Source: Chlorobium sp. (GTDB taxonomy: Bacteria > Bacteroidota > Chlorobiia > Chlorobiales > Chlorobiaceae). Taken from it: a DNA stretch of 22,861 bases. The stretch lies in NCBI GenBank assembly GCA_028280025.1, contig JANQMO010000032.1, positions 1 through 22,861 on the forward strand, read 5' to 3'. The position numbers and the translations under genes are program-made. Every line of letters begins with the position of its first letter. Within the stretch, counting starts at the first letter, position 1. Below, piece by piece: positions 1-8,864 of this stretch. The notes under the pieces were generated by a model. That model saw only the letters and a list, made by a program, of their open reading frames with translations. It made no database searches and had not been told where the DNA came from.

Positions 1-1
1 C

Positions 2-1747
2 AACCAGAACATCCAGGCTGTCGAAAACTCACTTTCGAACCTTCACGAAGTCACCATCGGTACCACTGCTGACAGTACCATTCAGATGCGCCCGCCGATC
101 TCGGGTGATGCCCCTGAATTTGTCTGCGACACGCTTGCAACAATCATTCTGGGTGAAGGAGATTCCGTTCCGGTAAGCCAGATGCCCGATGACGGCACGT
201 TTCCGGTCAGTACGGCGAAATACGAAAAACGTAATCTGGCCGAAAAGGTACCGGTATGGGAAGAGGATGTCTGTATCCAGTGCGGAAAGTGTGCCATGAT
301 GTGCCCTCACTCGGTGATCCGCTCGAAAGTGTATGACCCGAAGCATCTCGAAAATGCTCCGGAAACATTCAAGCATGTTGACGCAAAGGCAAAGAACTGG
401 GCCGGTCAGAAATACACAATCCAGGTGTCTGTAGAAGACTGTACCGGTTGTGAAATTTGTGTCAACATCTGTCCGGGCAAAGACAAAAAGAACTCCGAAA
501 GGCATGCGCTTAACATGGGGCTTCAATTGCCATTGCGTAAACCTGAAAGAGAAAACTGGGAGCATTTCCTCAGTATTCCTGAATACGACCGTTCAAAAAT
601 CAACCTCAAACTGGTCAAAGAGCAGCAGCTCCAGCGTCCTCTCTTTGAGTTCTCGGGCGCCTGTGCGGGCTGCGGCGAAACACAGTACGTCAAGCTCATG
701 AGCCAGCTCTTCGGTGACCGCCTTGTGCTCGGCAATGCCACCGGATGTTCATCGATTTACGGCGGCAACCTTCCGACAACACCTTTCTGCACCAATGACG
801 AAGGCCGTGGACCAACCTGGTCAAACTCTCTATTCGAAGACACGGCAGAGTTCGCGCTCGGGTTCAGAATCTCGATCGACAAGCAGAAAGAGTATGCAGA
901 AGAACTTGTCAGGACACTCTCTTCAGAAATTGGCGAAACCCTGGCAAAAGAGATTATCGAGGCAAAGCAGAATTCCGAGCCTGATATATTCGAGCAGCGT
1001 GAGAGAATTGCAATTCTCAAGGAAAAGCTTGCAACCATCGACCGGGTCGAAGCGAAAAACCTTATGCCCATCGCCGACATGCTGGCCAAGAAGAGCGTCT
1101 GGGGCATCGGTGGTGACGGCTGGGCCTACGATATCGGGTACAGCGGCGTTGACCATATCACCGCAAGCGGCCAGAACGTCAACCTTATTGTTCTCGACAC
1201 CGAAGTCTACTCGAACACCGGCGGTCAGGCATCGAAAGCGACACCGAAAGCTGCCGTGGCGAAATTTGCCGCTGCCGGAAGGCCCATGACCAAAAAAGAT
1301 CTGGGCATGATTTCGATGACCTACGGCAACGCCTATGTAGCCAGCGTTGCAATGGGCTCCAGGGACGAACAGACGCTGAAAGCCTTTATAGAAGCCGAAG
1401 CGTATGACGGTCCGTCGATCATCATTGCTTACTCTCACTGTATTGCCCACGGAATCAATATGGCAACGGGTATGGAACAGCAAAAACTCGCCGTTGATTC
1501 AGGACACTGGCTCTTGTATCGCTACAACCCTGAAAGAAAGAAGGAAGGCAAGAATCCTTTGATTCTCGACTCGAAGAAACCGAAAATACCTGTCGAAGAG
1601 TTTCTCAATACGGAAAACCGCTTCCGGATGCTCAAGAAAAGCCATCCTGAACTGGCAAAAACGTACTTCAAGGAAATCCAGCAGGAAGTTGAAGAACGTT
1701 ACGCCACGTACGAGTATCTCGCAGCAAGAAAGTTCGAGAACGACTAA
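2..1747 (+). CDS. nifJ: Pyruvate:ferredoxin (flavodoxin) oxidoreductase, C-terminal half (partial at window start)
   Basis: The reading frame is open from the first bases, so this is the last 581 residues of a protein normally near 1,180. The family interconverts pyruvate plus CoA with acetyl-CoA, CO2 and reduced ferredoxin; in green sulfur bacteria it works as pyruvate synthase, carboxylating acetyl-CoA made by the reverse TCA cycle. Two ferredoxin-type 4Fe-4S motifs are visible near residues 91-102 (CIQCGKCAMMCP) and about 60 residues later (CTGCEICVNICP). The C-terminal thiamine-pyrophosphate domain follows: the CAGCGE motif, which supplies a cysteine to the proximal cluster, then GDGWAYDIGYSG and a VYSNTGGQASKATP stretch typical of the TPP/Mg binding region. 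It ends at a clear intrinsic terminator, so it closes its transcription unit. Family assignment is firm; the physiological direction is inferred from the organism type. Confidence 0.97.
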   Translation, partial: NQNIQAVENSLSNLHEVTIGTTADSTIQMRPPISGDAPEFVCDTLATIILGEGDSVPVSQMPDDGTFPVSTAKYEKRNLAEKVPVWEEDVCIQCGKCAMMCPHSVIRSKVYDPKHLENAPETFKHVDAKAKNWAGQKYTIQVSVEDCTGCEICVNICPGKDKKNSERHALNMGLQLPLRKPERENWEHFLSIPEYDRSKINLKLVKEQQLQRPLFEFSGACAGCGETQYVKLMSQLFGDRLVLGNATGCSSIYGGNLPTTPFCTNDEGRGPTWSNSLFEDTAEFALGFRISIDKQKEYAEELVRTLSSEIGETLAKEIIEAKQNSEPDIFEQRERIAILKEKLATIDRVEAKNLMPIADMLAKKSVWGIGGDGWAYDIGYSGVDHITASGQNVNLIVLDTEVYSNTGGQASKATPKAAVAKFAAAGRPMTKKDLGMISMTYGNAYVASVAMGSRDEQTLKAFIEAEAYDGPSIIIAYSHCIAHGINMATGMEQQKLAVDSGHWLLYRYNPERKKEGKNPLILDSKKPKIPVEEFLNTENRFRMLKKSHPELAKTYFKEIQQEVEERYATYEYLAARKFEND

Positions 1748-1770
1748 AAGAATTCCGATCAGAAACCAAC

Positions 1771-1804
1771 AAAAAGGGTGCGCAAAAAAACGCACCCTTT
1801 TTTT
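1771..1804 (+). terminator. Intrinsic terminator of nifJ
   Basis: A 7-bp G/C-rich stem (GGGTGCG at 1776-1782 with CGCACCC at 1791-1797) encloses an A-rich 8-nt loop and runs into a T tract. The flanking A5 and T tracts extend the stem, so it could also work weakly on the other strand. It lies 24 bases after the nifJ stop. Confidence 0.87.
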
Positions 1805-2092
1805 AGTGACTTGTGACTGGTAAACAGTTAATAGTCAAGAAGGAAAGCTGTTGAAGTGTTGAGTTGTTTGAACAAGAACCGAACATCCGATGCTATTCAC
1901 AATCTGTACGGGCGGGTTTAAAACCCGTCCCTACATTTTGCCAACTGCCCACTGAAGAGACTGCCCACTGTCTTTTGTTCTGCCATCAAGCCAACGAGCT
2001 ATCCAGCCTTCCAGCTAACGGGCTATCTTCACTAAGAACTTAGAACCAAGAACTCAGAACTATTCATCCTACCATTCACGATTTACGAATCA
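1805..2092. repeat. Gene-free patch of short tandem phrase repeats
   Basis: This stretch shows no plausible gene. It is a chain of short, imperfect direct repeats, each of a different family. GTTGAAGTGTTGAGTTG lies near 1850-1867, a doubled TGCCCACTG near 1945-1970, a doubled 'agctatc/ccagc' phrase near 1998-2025, AGAACT-type repeats near 2035-2061, and ATTCAC/TTTACGAATCAC repeats near 2073-2102. The last run reaches into the stop region of the minus-strand TPR gene. The style resembles the short tandemly repeated repetitive (STRR) sequences described from cyanobacteria; whether these are related is unknown. Confidence 0.7.
1906..1934. repeat. Near-perfect palindrome (REP-like)
   Basis: A 29-base imperfect palindrome with arms built on GGGCGGGTTTA and AAACCCGTCCC. 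It has the same style as the palindrome at 17871-17897: a 'gtaggggcg' type outer arm with an A/T-rich centre. No T tract follows, so a terminator role is not supported; a dispersed palindromic repeat is more likely. Confidence 0.6.
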
Positions 2093-3790
2093 CTATTCAC
2101 TATTCCCCCTCAACCTTTCCGCCTTTTCCTGGTATTCCTTTGCCTTGACGGGATTGCCCGATACACGGTAGATCTCTGCGAGATGTTCATAAATCTCCGC
2201 TTCATCGGGATCATTTTCCAGGGCCCTTTCGATATACTCAAGCGCTTTGCTGTAATCACCGGTTTTATAGTACAGCCACCCTAACGTATCAAGAAATACC
2301 GGATTATCAGGGTCTGCTTCGACAGCCTGTTTTGCATAGACCATCGCCTCGTCAAGATTTTCCCCTCTTTCAGCATAGAGATAGGCAAGATTATTCAAAG
2401 CAAGGGGGTTGTCAGGATCGATTGCAAGGACATCCCTGTATGCACCGATGCTCATGGACGGCCTCCCCAGCTTGTCATATGCCATTGCACGCGTGATATT
2501 GGCCTGAACAAGAAGCCACAACGGCTGTTTCTTTTCCTTTTCATTATCGATGCGCTCAAGGACCTTGACCGACCTGAGATAGGCACCTGTCCTGTAAAGG
2601 GCATACCCGTCAAGAACATCGAGACGCAGTGACAAAGCCCCGATGTTATCCCTTGCACGTACAACCGCATCGACGACATCGGTGTAGCGCTCTTCGTCCA
2701 TAAAGGACGAGGCCATTTCTTCCCACGCAGGAAGATTCCCGCTGTCCAGTTCGAGCGCATTCCTGAAATCTTTCCTGGCCGGCTCATACTGTTTGAGGTT
2801 CCTTCGTGATATTCCCCTGAGAACATAGGACCGGGGATCACCAGGCCGGGACGCAACAAGCTCGTTCACCATCGTTTCTACCGCCCTTCTGTAGGACTCA
2901 TCTTTCTCGGCTCTGTGCATGAACAGCTTTACTATTTCATGCTTCCTCGATACAGGAATCTCGTTAACAGCAAAGAACCGTACCATCTCTTTTTTAAACG
3001 TATCCTGCTCCCCCTGCTCGATGTACACTTCGAAAAGAGCTACCCATGCAAAAGCAAAAGAAGCGTCCTCCCTGATTATTTCCCTGAATATTTCCAGTGC
3101 CTTACCGGGTTTGCCGGATTGCAGATAGAGCTCGCCAAGGGTCAATCGCAGTTTGTCATTGCTGCCATCGGTTTCCATTATGCCTTCCAGGCTGTGAATC
3201 GCTGCACCGTAGCGCTTCAGCTTGAGTTCAAGCCAGAGCGCCTGGGCCTGTGCATTCTCATTCGATGGATCGAGCTTCAGGATCCTCGAGAATGTGTCCA
3301 GCGATTTTTCAAACTGTTCATCCGCAAGATATGCATGAGCGAGATAAAACAGGTTTCGGGTATTGGACGACTCCTGTTCGGCAAGGAGCGCGAACTGGCC
3401 GGCAGCTTCCGAAAAACGCTTCATGTCGAAATAGATTCCTGCAAGAAGCTGCCGGTAAAACCTGTTGGATGGATTCAAGGCAACCGCCTCTTCAGCATAA
3501 AACCTTGCTGAATCCCGCTTGGCCAACACCACAAATGCCTTTGAAAGCGAGAACGATACAGCAGCAATTCTCGGTCCGGGAATCTTTCTGAATGTTTCGA
3601 CAGCTTCTTCGTAGTCACCCTTTGCTGCGGCGAGCGATCCCTTGACATACAGGTCTTTTGAGACTTGAGCAAGGGAATCCTGCGCTGACAAAGGAAGAGC
3701 TTTGCCGGTAACGGCACTCTTTGCACACCCGGAAAGAACGGCTGCACATAAAAGAACGATTGACAACGCCCGGGGGACAAATACATTCAT
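2093..3790 (-). CDS. TPR-repeat lipoprotein
   Basis: A 565-residue protein with a lipoprotein signal peptide: positive N-region, hydrophobic stretch, and lipobox LSGC with the modified cysteine at residue 22. It should be anchored on the periplasmic side of a membrane. The rest is a run of tetratricopeptide repeats, visible as A-L-A-x(2)-P-x-N/D signatures from about residue 40 to the end. The C-terminal ones are the most regular (for example around LAIDPDNPLALNNLAYLY and AVEADPDNPVFLDTLGWLYY). TPR arrays hold protein partners, and nothing enzymatic is seen. It is the last gene of the minus-strand block, 57 bases after ruvB. The ATG at 3790 is chosen because the signal peptide starts there. 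Its specific role is unknown. Confidence 0.9.
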   Translation of the reverse strand: MNVFVPRALSIVLLCAAVLSGCAKSAVTGKALPLSAQDSLAQVSKDLYVKGSLAAAKGDYEEAVETFRKIPGPRIAAVSFSLSKAFVVLAKRDSARFYAEEAVALNPSNRFYRQLLAGIYFDMKRFSEAAGQFALLAEQESSNTRNLFYLAHAYLADEQFEKSLDTFSRILKLDPSNENAQAQALWLELKLKRYGAAIHSLEGIMETDGSNDKLRLTLGELYLQSGKPGKALEIFREIIREDASFAFAWVALFEVYIEQGEQDTFKKEMVRFFAVNEIPVSRKHEIVKLFMHRAEKDESYRRAVETMVNELVASRPGDPRSYVLRGISRRNLKQYEPARKDFRNALELDSGNLPAWEEMASSFMDEERYTDVVDAVVRARDNIGALSLRLDVLDGYALYRTGAYLRSVKVLERIDNEKEKKQPLWLLVQANITRAMAYDKLGRPSMSIGAYRDVLAIDPDNPLALNNLAYLYAERGENLDEAMVYAKQAVEADPDNPVFLDTLGWLYYKTGDYSKALEYIERALENDPDEAEIYEHLAEIYRVSGNPVKAKEYQEKAERLRGNSE

Positions 3791-3847
3791 GGGACTGAAT
3801 CTTCTGGTCGTAAATTCTTGCTATACACGTCCATGGTCAAGTCCTGT

Positions 3848-4885
3848 TCAGCCTGGAGTGTCTGAAAACAGAGAGCCTCCTTCCTGCGATCCCGGGTATG
3901 AACCGGTAAACTTCATATAGGCATTTCTTGTCGCAACCCTTCCCCTTGGCGTTCGAGCAATAAATCCCGCCTGTATCAGGTAGGGTTCGTAGACCTCCTC
4001 TATCGTATCCTGCTCCTCGCCAACGGAAACGGCGAGCGAAGAAATGCCTACCGGGCCGCCGTCGAACTTTTCGATCAGCGTCTGCATGATTTTTTTGTCC
4101 ATCTCGTCGAGTCCGTCATCGTCAATGTCAAGTGCCGCAAGTGTCTCTTTGGCTGTCACGGCGGATATGACGGCGGCATCGGCAACCTGGGCAAAATCAC
4201 GAGCCCGTTTCAGCAGGCGGTTGGCTATCCGTGGTGTACCGCGGGAGCGCCGTGCAATTTCGGACGCTGCGGCGCCATCGACCTCTACGCCCAGAATTGT
4301 CGCGGTTCGAATAATAATCCGCTCAAGAATCCCGGTTGCATAGTAATCGAGACGGCTCGATATACCGAACCGGGCGCGCAGTGGTGATGTGAGCATTCCA
4401 GCCCTGGTTGTCGCCCCGACAAGCGTAAAGGGCTCCAGCTTTAATTGAACGGCCCGGGCGGAAGGGCCGCTTTCAAGAAGTATATCGATACGAAAATCCT
4501 CCATTGCAGAATAGAGATACTCCTCGACAGCAGGAGTGAGACGGTGAATTTCGTCGATAAAAAGGACATCGCCTTTGCGAAGGCTTGTCAGGATACCTGC
4601 AAGATTGCCCGGCTTGTCGAGAAGAGGACCCGATGTCACCTTGATCCCGCCGCCGAGTTCCGACGCAATGATGTGAGCCAGGGTTGTCTTGCCGAGGCCC
4701 GGAGGTCCGGAAAAGAGAACGTGATCGAGCGCCTCGCTTCTTTTTCTTGCTGCCGCTATAAACACACGAAGGTTATCGGTCAGGCGCGGCTGGCCTGAAA
4801 AATCATCGAGACGCAGCGGGCGAATCTGTTCCTCGAAGCGCTCTTCGGCAGGACCTGCCGGCGTGTTCAGTAATTCATCACGCAC
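3848..4885 (-). CDS. ruvB: Holliday junction branch migration ATPase RuvB
   Basis: 345 residues, the normal RuvB length. RuvB hexamers, loaded by RuvA, drive branch migration of Holliday junctions in recombination and repair. The N-terminal AAA+ domain carries Walker A GPPGLGKTT (residues 60-68), Walker B with DEIH (111-114) and the sensor-type TTRAG segment near 159. The C-terminal winged-helix region contains the usual KFDGGPVG and the EPYLIQ-GFI-RTPRGR segment. The start at 4885 gives the expected short N-terminus before the RPxxLDDFxGQ motif. It lies 30 bases downstream of a peptide-transport permease and just before a TPR lipoprotein. That is a cotranscription arrangement rather than a functional one, and neither ruvA nor ruvC is in the window. 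Confidence 0.97.
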   Translation of the reverse strand: MRDELLNTPAGPAEERFEEQIRPLRLDDFSGQPRLTDNLRVFIAAARKRSEALDHVLFSGPPGLGKTTLAHIIASELGGGIKVTSGPLLDKPGNLAGILTSLRKGDVLFIDEIHRLTPAVEEYLYSAMEDFRIDILLESGPSARAVQLKLEPFTLVGATTRAGMLTSPLRARFGISSRLDYYATGILERIIIRTATILGVEVDGAAASEIARRSRGTPRIANRLLKRARDFAQVADAAVISAVTAKETLAALDIDDDGLDEMDKKIMQTLIEKFDGGPVGISSLAVSVGEEQDTIEEVYEPYLIQAGFIARTPRGRVATRNAYMKFTGSYPGSQEGGSLFSDTPG

Positions 4886-4915
4886 GGTATAACCCCAAAA
4901 ACATTTGCATAAACA

Positions 4916-5881
4916 CTAAAGCTTTATTCTCGGATCAACGACCGCATAGAGAACATCCGCGACAAGGTTGCCGAGAATGATCAGGGTACCGGATATGAAC
5001 GTATTTGCAATAATCAAAGGATAATCACGGGCAAAAATCGCCTCGACAGTTACGCGGCCCATTCCGGGAAAAGCAAAAATAACCTCGATGAACAATGCGC
5101 CGCTGAAAATAAACGGTAAAGAACCGCCCATAAGGGTAATGACCGGCAAAAGAGCGTTGCGTAAAGCATGGCGGATAATCACCACTTTCTCAGGCAGCCC
5201 CTTCGCACGAGCGGTACGGATATAATCCTGGCGGATCACCTCAAGCATGCTTCCCCTTACGTAACGGGCGATACCGGCAGCTCCGTTGATACTCAACACA
5301 GTGACCGGCAGAGCCAGATGCCAGAGCCTGTCGAGCATGAATCGTATCGGCCCGTAGGATTCCGCACCAATCTCGTTAAGTCCCGATGCAGGAAATATCT
5401 GGAGCTTGAGGGCAAAGAGAATGATCATCATCAGGGCAAACCAGAACTCCGGCATGGAATAGAAAAAAAGCGCTCCAACCGTAAGAAACCGGTCAAGTGT
5501 ACTGTTCTGCTTGACCGCTGAAATAACGCCGATGGTGATACCGAACAGAAAGTTAGCCGCCAGCACCATGAGGGCAATCGTGACGGTAACGGGCAGCGCC
5601 TGAGCAATAACGTCGAAAACCGGCTGCTGGGCGCGGCTGAAACTGCGCCCGAAATCTCCCTGAAGCACACTCCCCAGCCATTTCAGATACTGAATCAGCA
5701 AGGGATCGTTAAGACCGTACTGCTCACGGATCTGATCCGCGACATTCGGGCTGATCCCCGGCTGTATGAAAAGCGCCGCCGGATCACCAGGCGCAATCCT
5801 GATAATGAAAAAAGTCAATGTCAGAACACCGAACACCAGCGGTATGGCAACCAGCAAACGGCGCAGAATATAGACAAGCAT
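4916..5881 (-). CDS. Peptide-type ABC transporter permease (DppB/OppB family)
   Basis: A 321-residue integral membrane protein of the DppB/OppB family, the first of the two permease subunits of dipeptide/oligopeptide/nickel importers. The start is typical (YILRRLL, then a hydrophobic helix and the conserved RIAPGDPA loop). There are about six hydrophobic segments. The EAA-type coupling loop for the ATPase spans residues about 220-244 (YIRTARAKGL ... HALRNALLP). It ends with DPRIKL, as DppB relatives usually do. The binding protein lies upstream in the same direction, separated by a repeat array; DppC and the ATPases are not in the window. The substrate could be peptides or another solute of this family and is not decidable here. 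Confidence 0.95.
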   Translation of the reverse strand: MLVYILRRLLVAIPLVFGVLTLTFFIIRIAPGDPAALFIQPGISPNVADQIREQYGLNDPLLIQYLKWLGSVLQGDFGRSFSRAQQPVFDVIAQALPVTVTIALMVLAANFLFGITIGVISAVKQNSTLDRFLTVGALFFYSMPEFWFALMMIILFALKLQIFPASGLNEIGAESYGPIRFMLDRLWHLALPVTVLSINGAAGIARYVRGSMLEVIRQDYIRTARAKGLPEKVVIIRHALRNALLPVITLMGGSLPFIFSGALFIEVIFAFPGMGRVTVEAIFARDYPLIIANTFISGTLIILGNLVADVLYAVVDPRIKL

Positions 5882-5889
5882 CAGCTAAG

Positions 5890-5945
5890 GGTAATAGGTA
5901 ATAGGTAATAGGTAATAGGTAATAGGTAATAGGTAATAGGTAATA
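5890..5945. repeat. Heptamer tandem array (GGTAATA)8
   Basis: Eight perfect head-to-tail copies of GGTAATA fill 56 bases directly after the start codon region of the DppB-type gene, in the gap between it and the upstream binding-protein gene. The array is followed by another low-complexity stretch (AAGTCAAAAGTAAAAAGG-like, about 5958-5985). Then comes TACCCATTACCTATTACCC at 6011-6029, the reverse complement of the same unit with small changes. Array and inverted partner could fold into a long hairpin in the transcript. Confidence 0.95.
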
Positions 5946-6010
5946 GGGTGAAGATAGTGAAAGTCAAAAGTAAAAAGGCACAAGGCAAAAATGAATTCCC
6001 AATTCCCTAC

Positions 6011-6029
6011 TACCCATTACCTATTACCC
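6011..6029. repeat. Inverted partner of the GGTAATA array
   Basis: TACCCATTACCTATTACCC is the reverse complement of about two and a half copies of the heptamer array that ends 65 bases earlier. It lies 12 bases past the stop codon of the minus-strand binding-protein gene. Confidence 0.75.
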
Positions 6030-6040
6030 AGGCATACCGA

Positions 6041-7819
6041 TTACTCCGCAACACTTGCGGACGGTGACAATGTCCAGTCGTCAATATTATAGAACGTGCT
6101 GAGAATGTTGAGTTCCTCACCTTCTATACGCGTGCTGAATCCCTGTGTCTCCTTTATCCAGTAAAGAAACGTCGTTGGCTGGTCCCGGTGGAGAATCTCC
6201 TGGTATTCAAGCCAGTATTTTCTGGCGTCCAGAGGATCAAGCTCATTCTTGGCCTGCTCGCAGAGTTCGTCGATCCTCGGGTTCTGGTAACCGGTAAAAT
6301 TGAAACGGCTCTTTTCCAGATCGGAACCCCAGCCGTCAAGGGGATCGATTTCAAGTCCTATAGACCAGCCTGCCATCCAGGCATCGATTTTACGAAGCCG
6401 CAGATTTTCAAAAAAAACGTTGGATTCCTGGGACTCGAGCCTGCATTCGATACCGATCTCCCTGAGGTTCTGCTGTATGATGACGCTCGCATTTTTTCTG
6501 CGATCATTTCCCGCGTTGGTATACAATACAAAACTGAACTTGCGGCCGTTTTTCTTACGTATACCGTCAAGACCCGGTATCCATCCCTCTTCTTCAAGCA
6601 GCCTGGCAGCTTCTGCCGGATCGTAAGGATAGGGCTTGATCGCCTCGTTGTAAGCCCACTTGAGTGAAGGTGAAATATCGGTACTCGCTATCACACCGTA
6701 TTCCCCCAGATAGCCGTCCAGAATAGACTGCCGGTCGATAGCCAGCGTCAACGCCCGGCGGACCGACAGGGATCCGAAAAGGGGATGCGGCGTTATGGTT
6801 CCATCACGATGATAGGCCTCCTGATCGATATTCGACCATCCTACATAGTCGTAAACCCGAAGACCTACCGGCTTGATTTCCACATCTGCCCTTGCTTTTT
6901 CAAGTCCCTCGAAGTCTTCCGGCTTGATGTTTTCGACAACATCCACGGCCCCTGTCTGCAGCTGCGCCAGGCGAACCGTATAATCCGGCACGACTCTGAA
7001 CATGATACGAGAGATGTTACCCGGTTTGGGAAGCTTGCAGAGAGGATTTGAGGCGAGCACGATATGCTGCTGCTTTTGCCATTCATGAAGCTTGTACGGC
7101 CCGGCGCCGAGCGGTTTCTGGTTGAGTGGAGAATGACGAAAATCCTGAGGTGTAATGTCTTTCCAGACGTGTTTCGGAAGCGGTGTCAACGAGGTGTGGA
7201 ACAGGGCGAGCTGTTCGGGCATTTTTTTATTGAAGTTGAAAACCAGCGTTGTATCATCAGGCGTTTCGATGGCTTTTGCGAAATCAATGTCGCCTGTCTC
7301 GGCTCCGACAAGTTCGGCAAGATACTGCTGGCGCGGACTTGCAATGACAGGATTTCCGTAGAGGGTATAAGCGAACTTGAAATCGTGCGAGGTTATCGGG
7401 GTACCGTCGTCCCATGTTGCGTCGCCCCTGAGCGTGTAGGTCAGCGAACGGTTATCGTCACTCATTTCCCAGGTTCTGGCAAGGGCACTCCCCCTGTTTT
7501 TCACCTCTCCCTCTTCAGCCTTTCCCCTGAGCCTTTTCTCAAGAGCGATAAAATTCAGGAGACCTGACGTTGTATCAAATTCGCTTTCCAGGAGACCAGG
7601 GTAGAGAAGGCCGTACACGTTGCTCGATGTAACCGATGCGCCGATTACAGGGTTGAGATAATTGGCATCGCCGAGCATGGCAATCACCAGGGTGGAATCA
7701 CTTGCAGAAACCTGGTTTGAGGCCCGTTTTCCCGAACAGCCGGCAAATACCATGACTGCCAGTACCAGTATAGCTGTCGGTAAAACACCAGGAAAACCGG
7801 AAAGCGAGCGTCTATTCAT
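6041..7819 (-). CDS. Peptide ABC transporter substrate-binding lipoprotein (SBP family 5)
   Basis: 592 residues from the chosen start. This is a family 5 extracellular solute-binding protein (DppA/OppA-like) that would capture a peptide or related solute and deliver it to the permease encoded next. The N-terminus is a lipoprotein signal (LAVMVFAGC), so it is membrane-anchored. Family signatures include the DGTPITSHDFKFAYTL segment (the usual 'dG..lta.Dv.fs'), a YKLHEW stretch after GAGP, the SVRRALTLAIDRQ region and the PYDPAEAARLLEEEGW segment. A longer reading to 7870 is possible, but it would run 59 bases into hprK and place unconvincing residues before the signal peptide. The ATG at 7819 overlaps the hprK stop by 8 bases (ATGAATAG), a typical coupled junction. 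The substrate is unknown. Confidence 0.93.
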   Translation of the reverse strand: MNRRSLSGFPGVLPTAILVLAVMVFAGCSGKRASNQVSASDSTLVIAMLGDANYLNPVIGASVTSSNVYGLLYPGLLESEFDTTSGLLNFIALEKRLRGKAEEGEVKNRGSALARTWEMSDDNRSLTYTLRGDATWDDGTPITSHDFKFAYTLYGNPVIASPRQQYLAELVGAETGDIDFAKAIETPDDTTLVFNFNKKMPEQLALFHTSLTPLPKHVWKDITPQDFRHSPLNQKPLGAGPYKLHEWQKQQHIVLASNPLCKLPKPGNISRIMFRVVPDYTVRLAQLQTGAVDVVENIKPEDFEGLEKARADVEIKPVGLRVYDYVGWSNIDQEAYHRDGTITPHPLFGSLSVRRALTLAIDRQSILDGYLGEYGVIASTDISPSLKWAYNEAIKPYPYDPAEAARLLEEEGWIPGLDGIRKKNGRKFSFVLYTNAGNDRRKNASVIIQQNLREIGIECRLESQESNVFFENLRLRKIDAWMAGWSIGLEIDPLDGWGSDLEKSRFNFTGYQNPRIDELCEQAKNELDPLDARKYWLEYQEILHRDQPTTFLYWIKETQGFSTRIEGEELNILSTFYNIDDWTLSPSASVAE

Positions 7820-8831
7820 AATCTTTTTCAAAGTAGTTACGTCCAAACCTTGTATTGAGCATCGATTCACCGTCGATCGACCGCTTTATTCTTTCTTCAA
7901 GAGCTTCTGCGGCAACATATCCCGAATACTGCTTCAGCAGGTAGTTGAGAGCCACAACTTCTATAATAACCGTAATGTTTTTTCCGGGATTGATCGGCAA
8001 CTGAACAAGAGGCACATCGACCCCAAGGATTTTTGTCGTCTTCGTATCGAGTCCCAGACGTTCGTATTCCATCCCTTCGTTCCACTGCAACAGCTCGACA
8101 ACAACCTGTACAACCTTTTTTTCCCTGATCGCCCTGATACCGAAAGCCGCCCTCACATCAACCACGCCAAGTCCGCGGATTTCCATAAAATGGTCTATAA
8201 TGTTGTTCCTTGACGCGATGAGGAGCGATTCCCCTTTCCTGGTAATAACGACAGCATCGTCGGCAACCAGCCGGTGTCCGCGTTCGACCAGATCAAGGGC
8301 GACTTCAGATTTCCCAAGACCGCTTTTTCCCACAAGCAGCACGCCTACGCCATAGACATCGACCATGGAACCGTGATACTGCTGATAGACTGAAAACCGG
8401 TCGACGAGAAAATCGGTAATGAGAAAAATTGTCTTGGTAGAAGCGTTTCGCGTTGCCAGAACAGAGATACCGGCTTCTGTCGCCATATCCAGCAGTTCCT
8501 TTTCAAGCTTGTTGTTGCTTGTCAGAATAATGCACGGCACCTTGTATTTGACAATATTGCCGAACGCTTCTTTCCGTTTATCAGGGCTTAAATGATTGAG
8601 AAACCGCGTTTCGGTATTACCGAGAATCTGAACCCTTTTGTATGTGAACAGGTTTGTAAAACCTGCAAGCGCAAGACCGGGCCGGTGAAGATCACGATCA
8701 TAGATACGTCTTTTTTTTTCGTCGACGTCGTTAAGGCGGCGCAACTTGATGTCGATGCTCTTGTTGATATTCTCGATAAAATATGCAACAGTCATCGATC
8801 GTCGCTTAAGACCTTTCTGATCAAAATCCAT
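7812..8831 (-). CDS. hprK: HPr(Ser) kinase/phosphorylase
   Basis: 339 residues from the first ATG. HprK phosphorylates and dephosphorylates HPr on a serine, using ATP or pyrophosphate. The central P-loop GKSGLGKSE (about residues 169-177 from this start) lies in the usual VLLVGKSGLGKSEVALDL context. The DDAV segment and the family signature MEIRGLGVVDVRAAFG follow. The N-terminal domain is also present. Starts are uncertain: a TTG at 8858, this ATG at 8831, or an ATG at 8795 (327 residues); none has a good Shine-Dalgarno sequence. It lies between the hibernation factor and a peptide-binding protein and overlaps the latter. Green sulfur bacteria are not known for sugar PTS transport, so here it probably belongs to a regulatory rather than a sugar-uptake phosphorelay (inference). 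Confidence 0.95.
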   Translation of the reverse strand: MDFDQKGLKRRSMTVAYFIENINKSIDIKLRRLNDVDEKKRRIYDRDLHRPGLALAGFTNLFTYKRVQILGNTETRFLNHLSPDKRKEAFGNIVKYKVPCIILTSNNKLEKELLDMATEAGISVLATRNASTKTIFLITDFLVDRFSVYQQYHGSMVDVYGVGVLLVGKSGLGKSEVALDLVERGHRLVADDAVVITRKGESLLIASRNNIIDHFMEIRGLGVVDVRAAFGIRAIREKKVVQVVVELLQWNEGMEYERLGLDTKTTKILGVDVPLVQLPINPGKNITVIIEVVALNYLLKQYSGYVAAEALEERIKRSIDGESMLNTRFGRNYFEKDYE

Positions 8832-8864
8832 AATCCCAGGGCTAAGAGGTTGAATCAAAGCGGA

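Noticed and set aside
923..1483. 186-codon open frame on the minus strand inside nifJ
   Set aside because: It is fully antisense to a well-conserved enzyme, has no recognisable motif, and its residue pattern is what the reverse of a G/C-rich coding strand gives.
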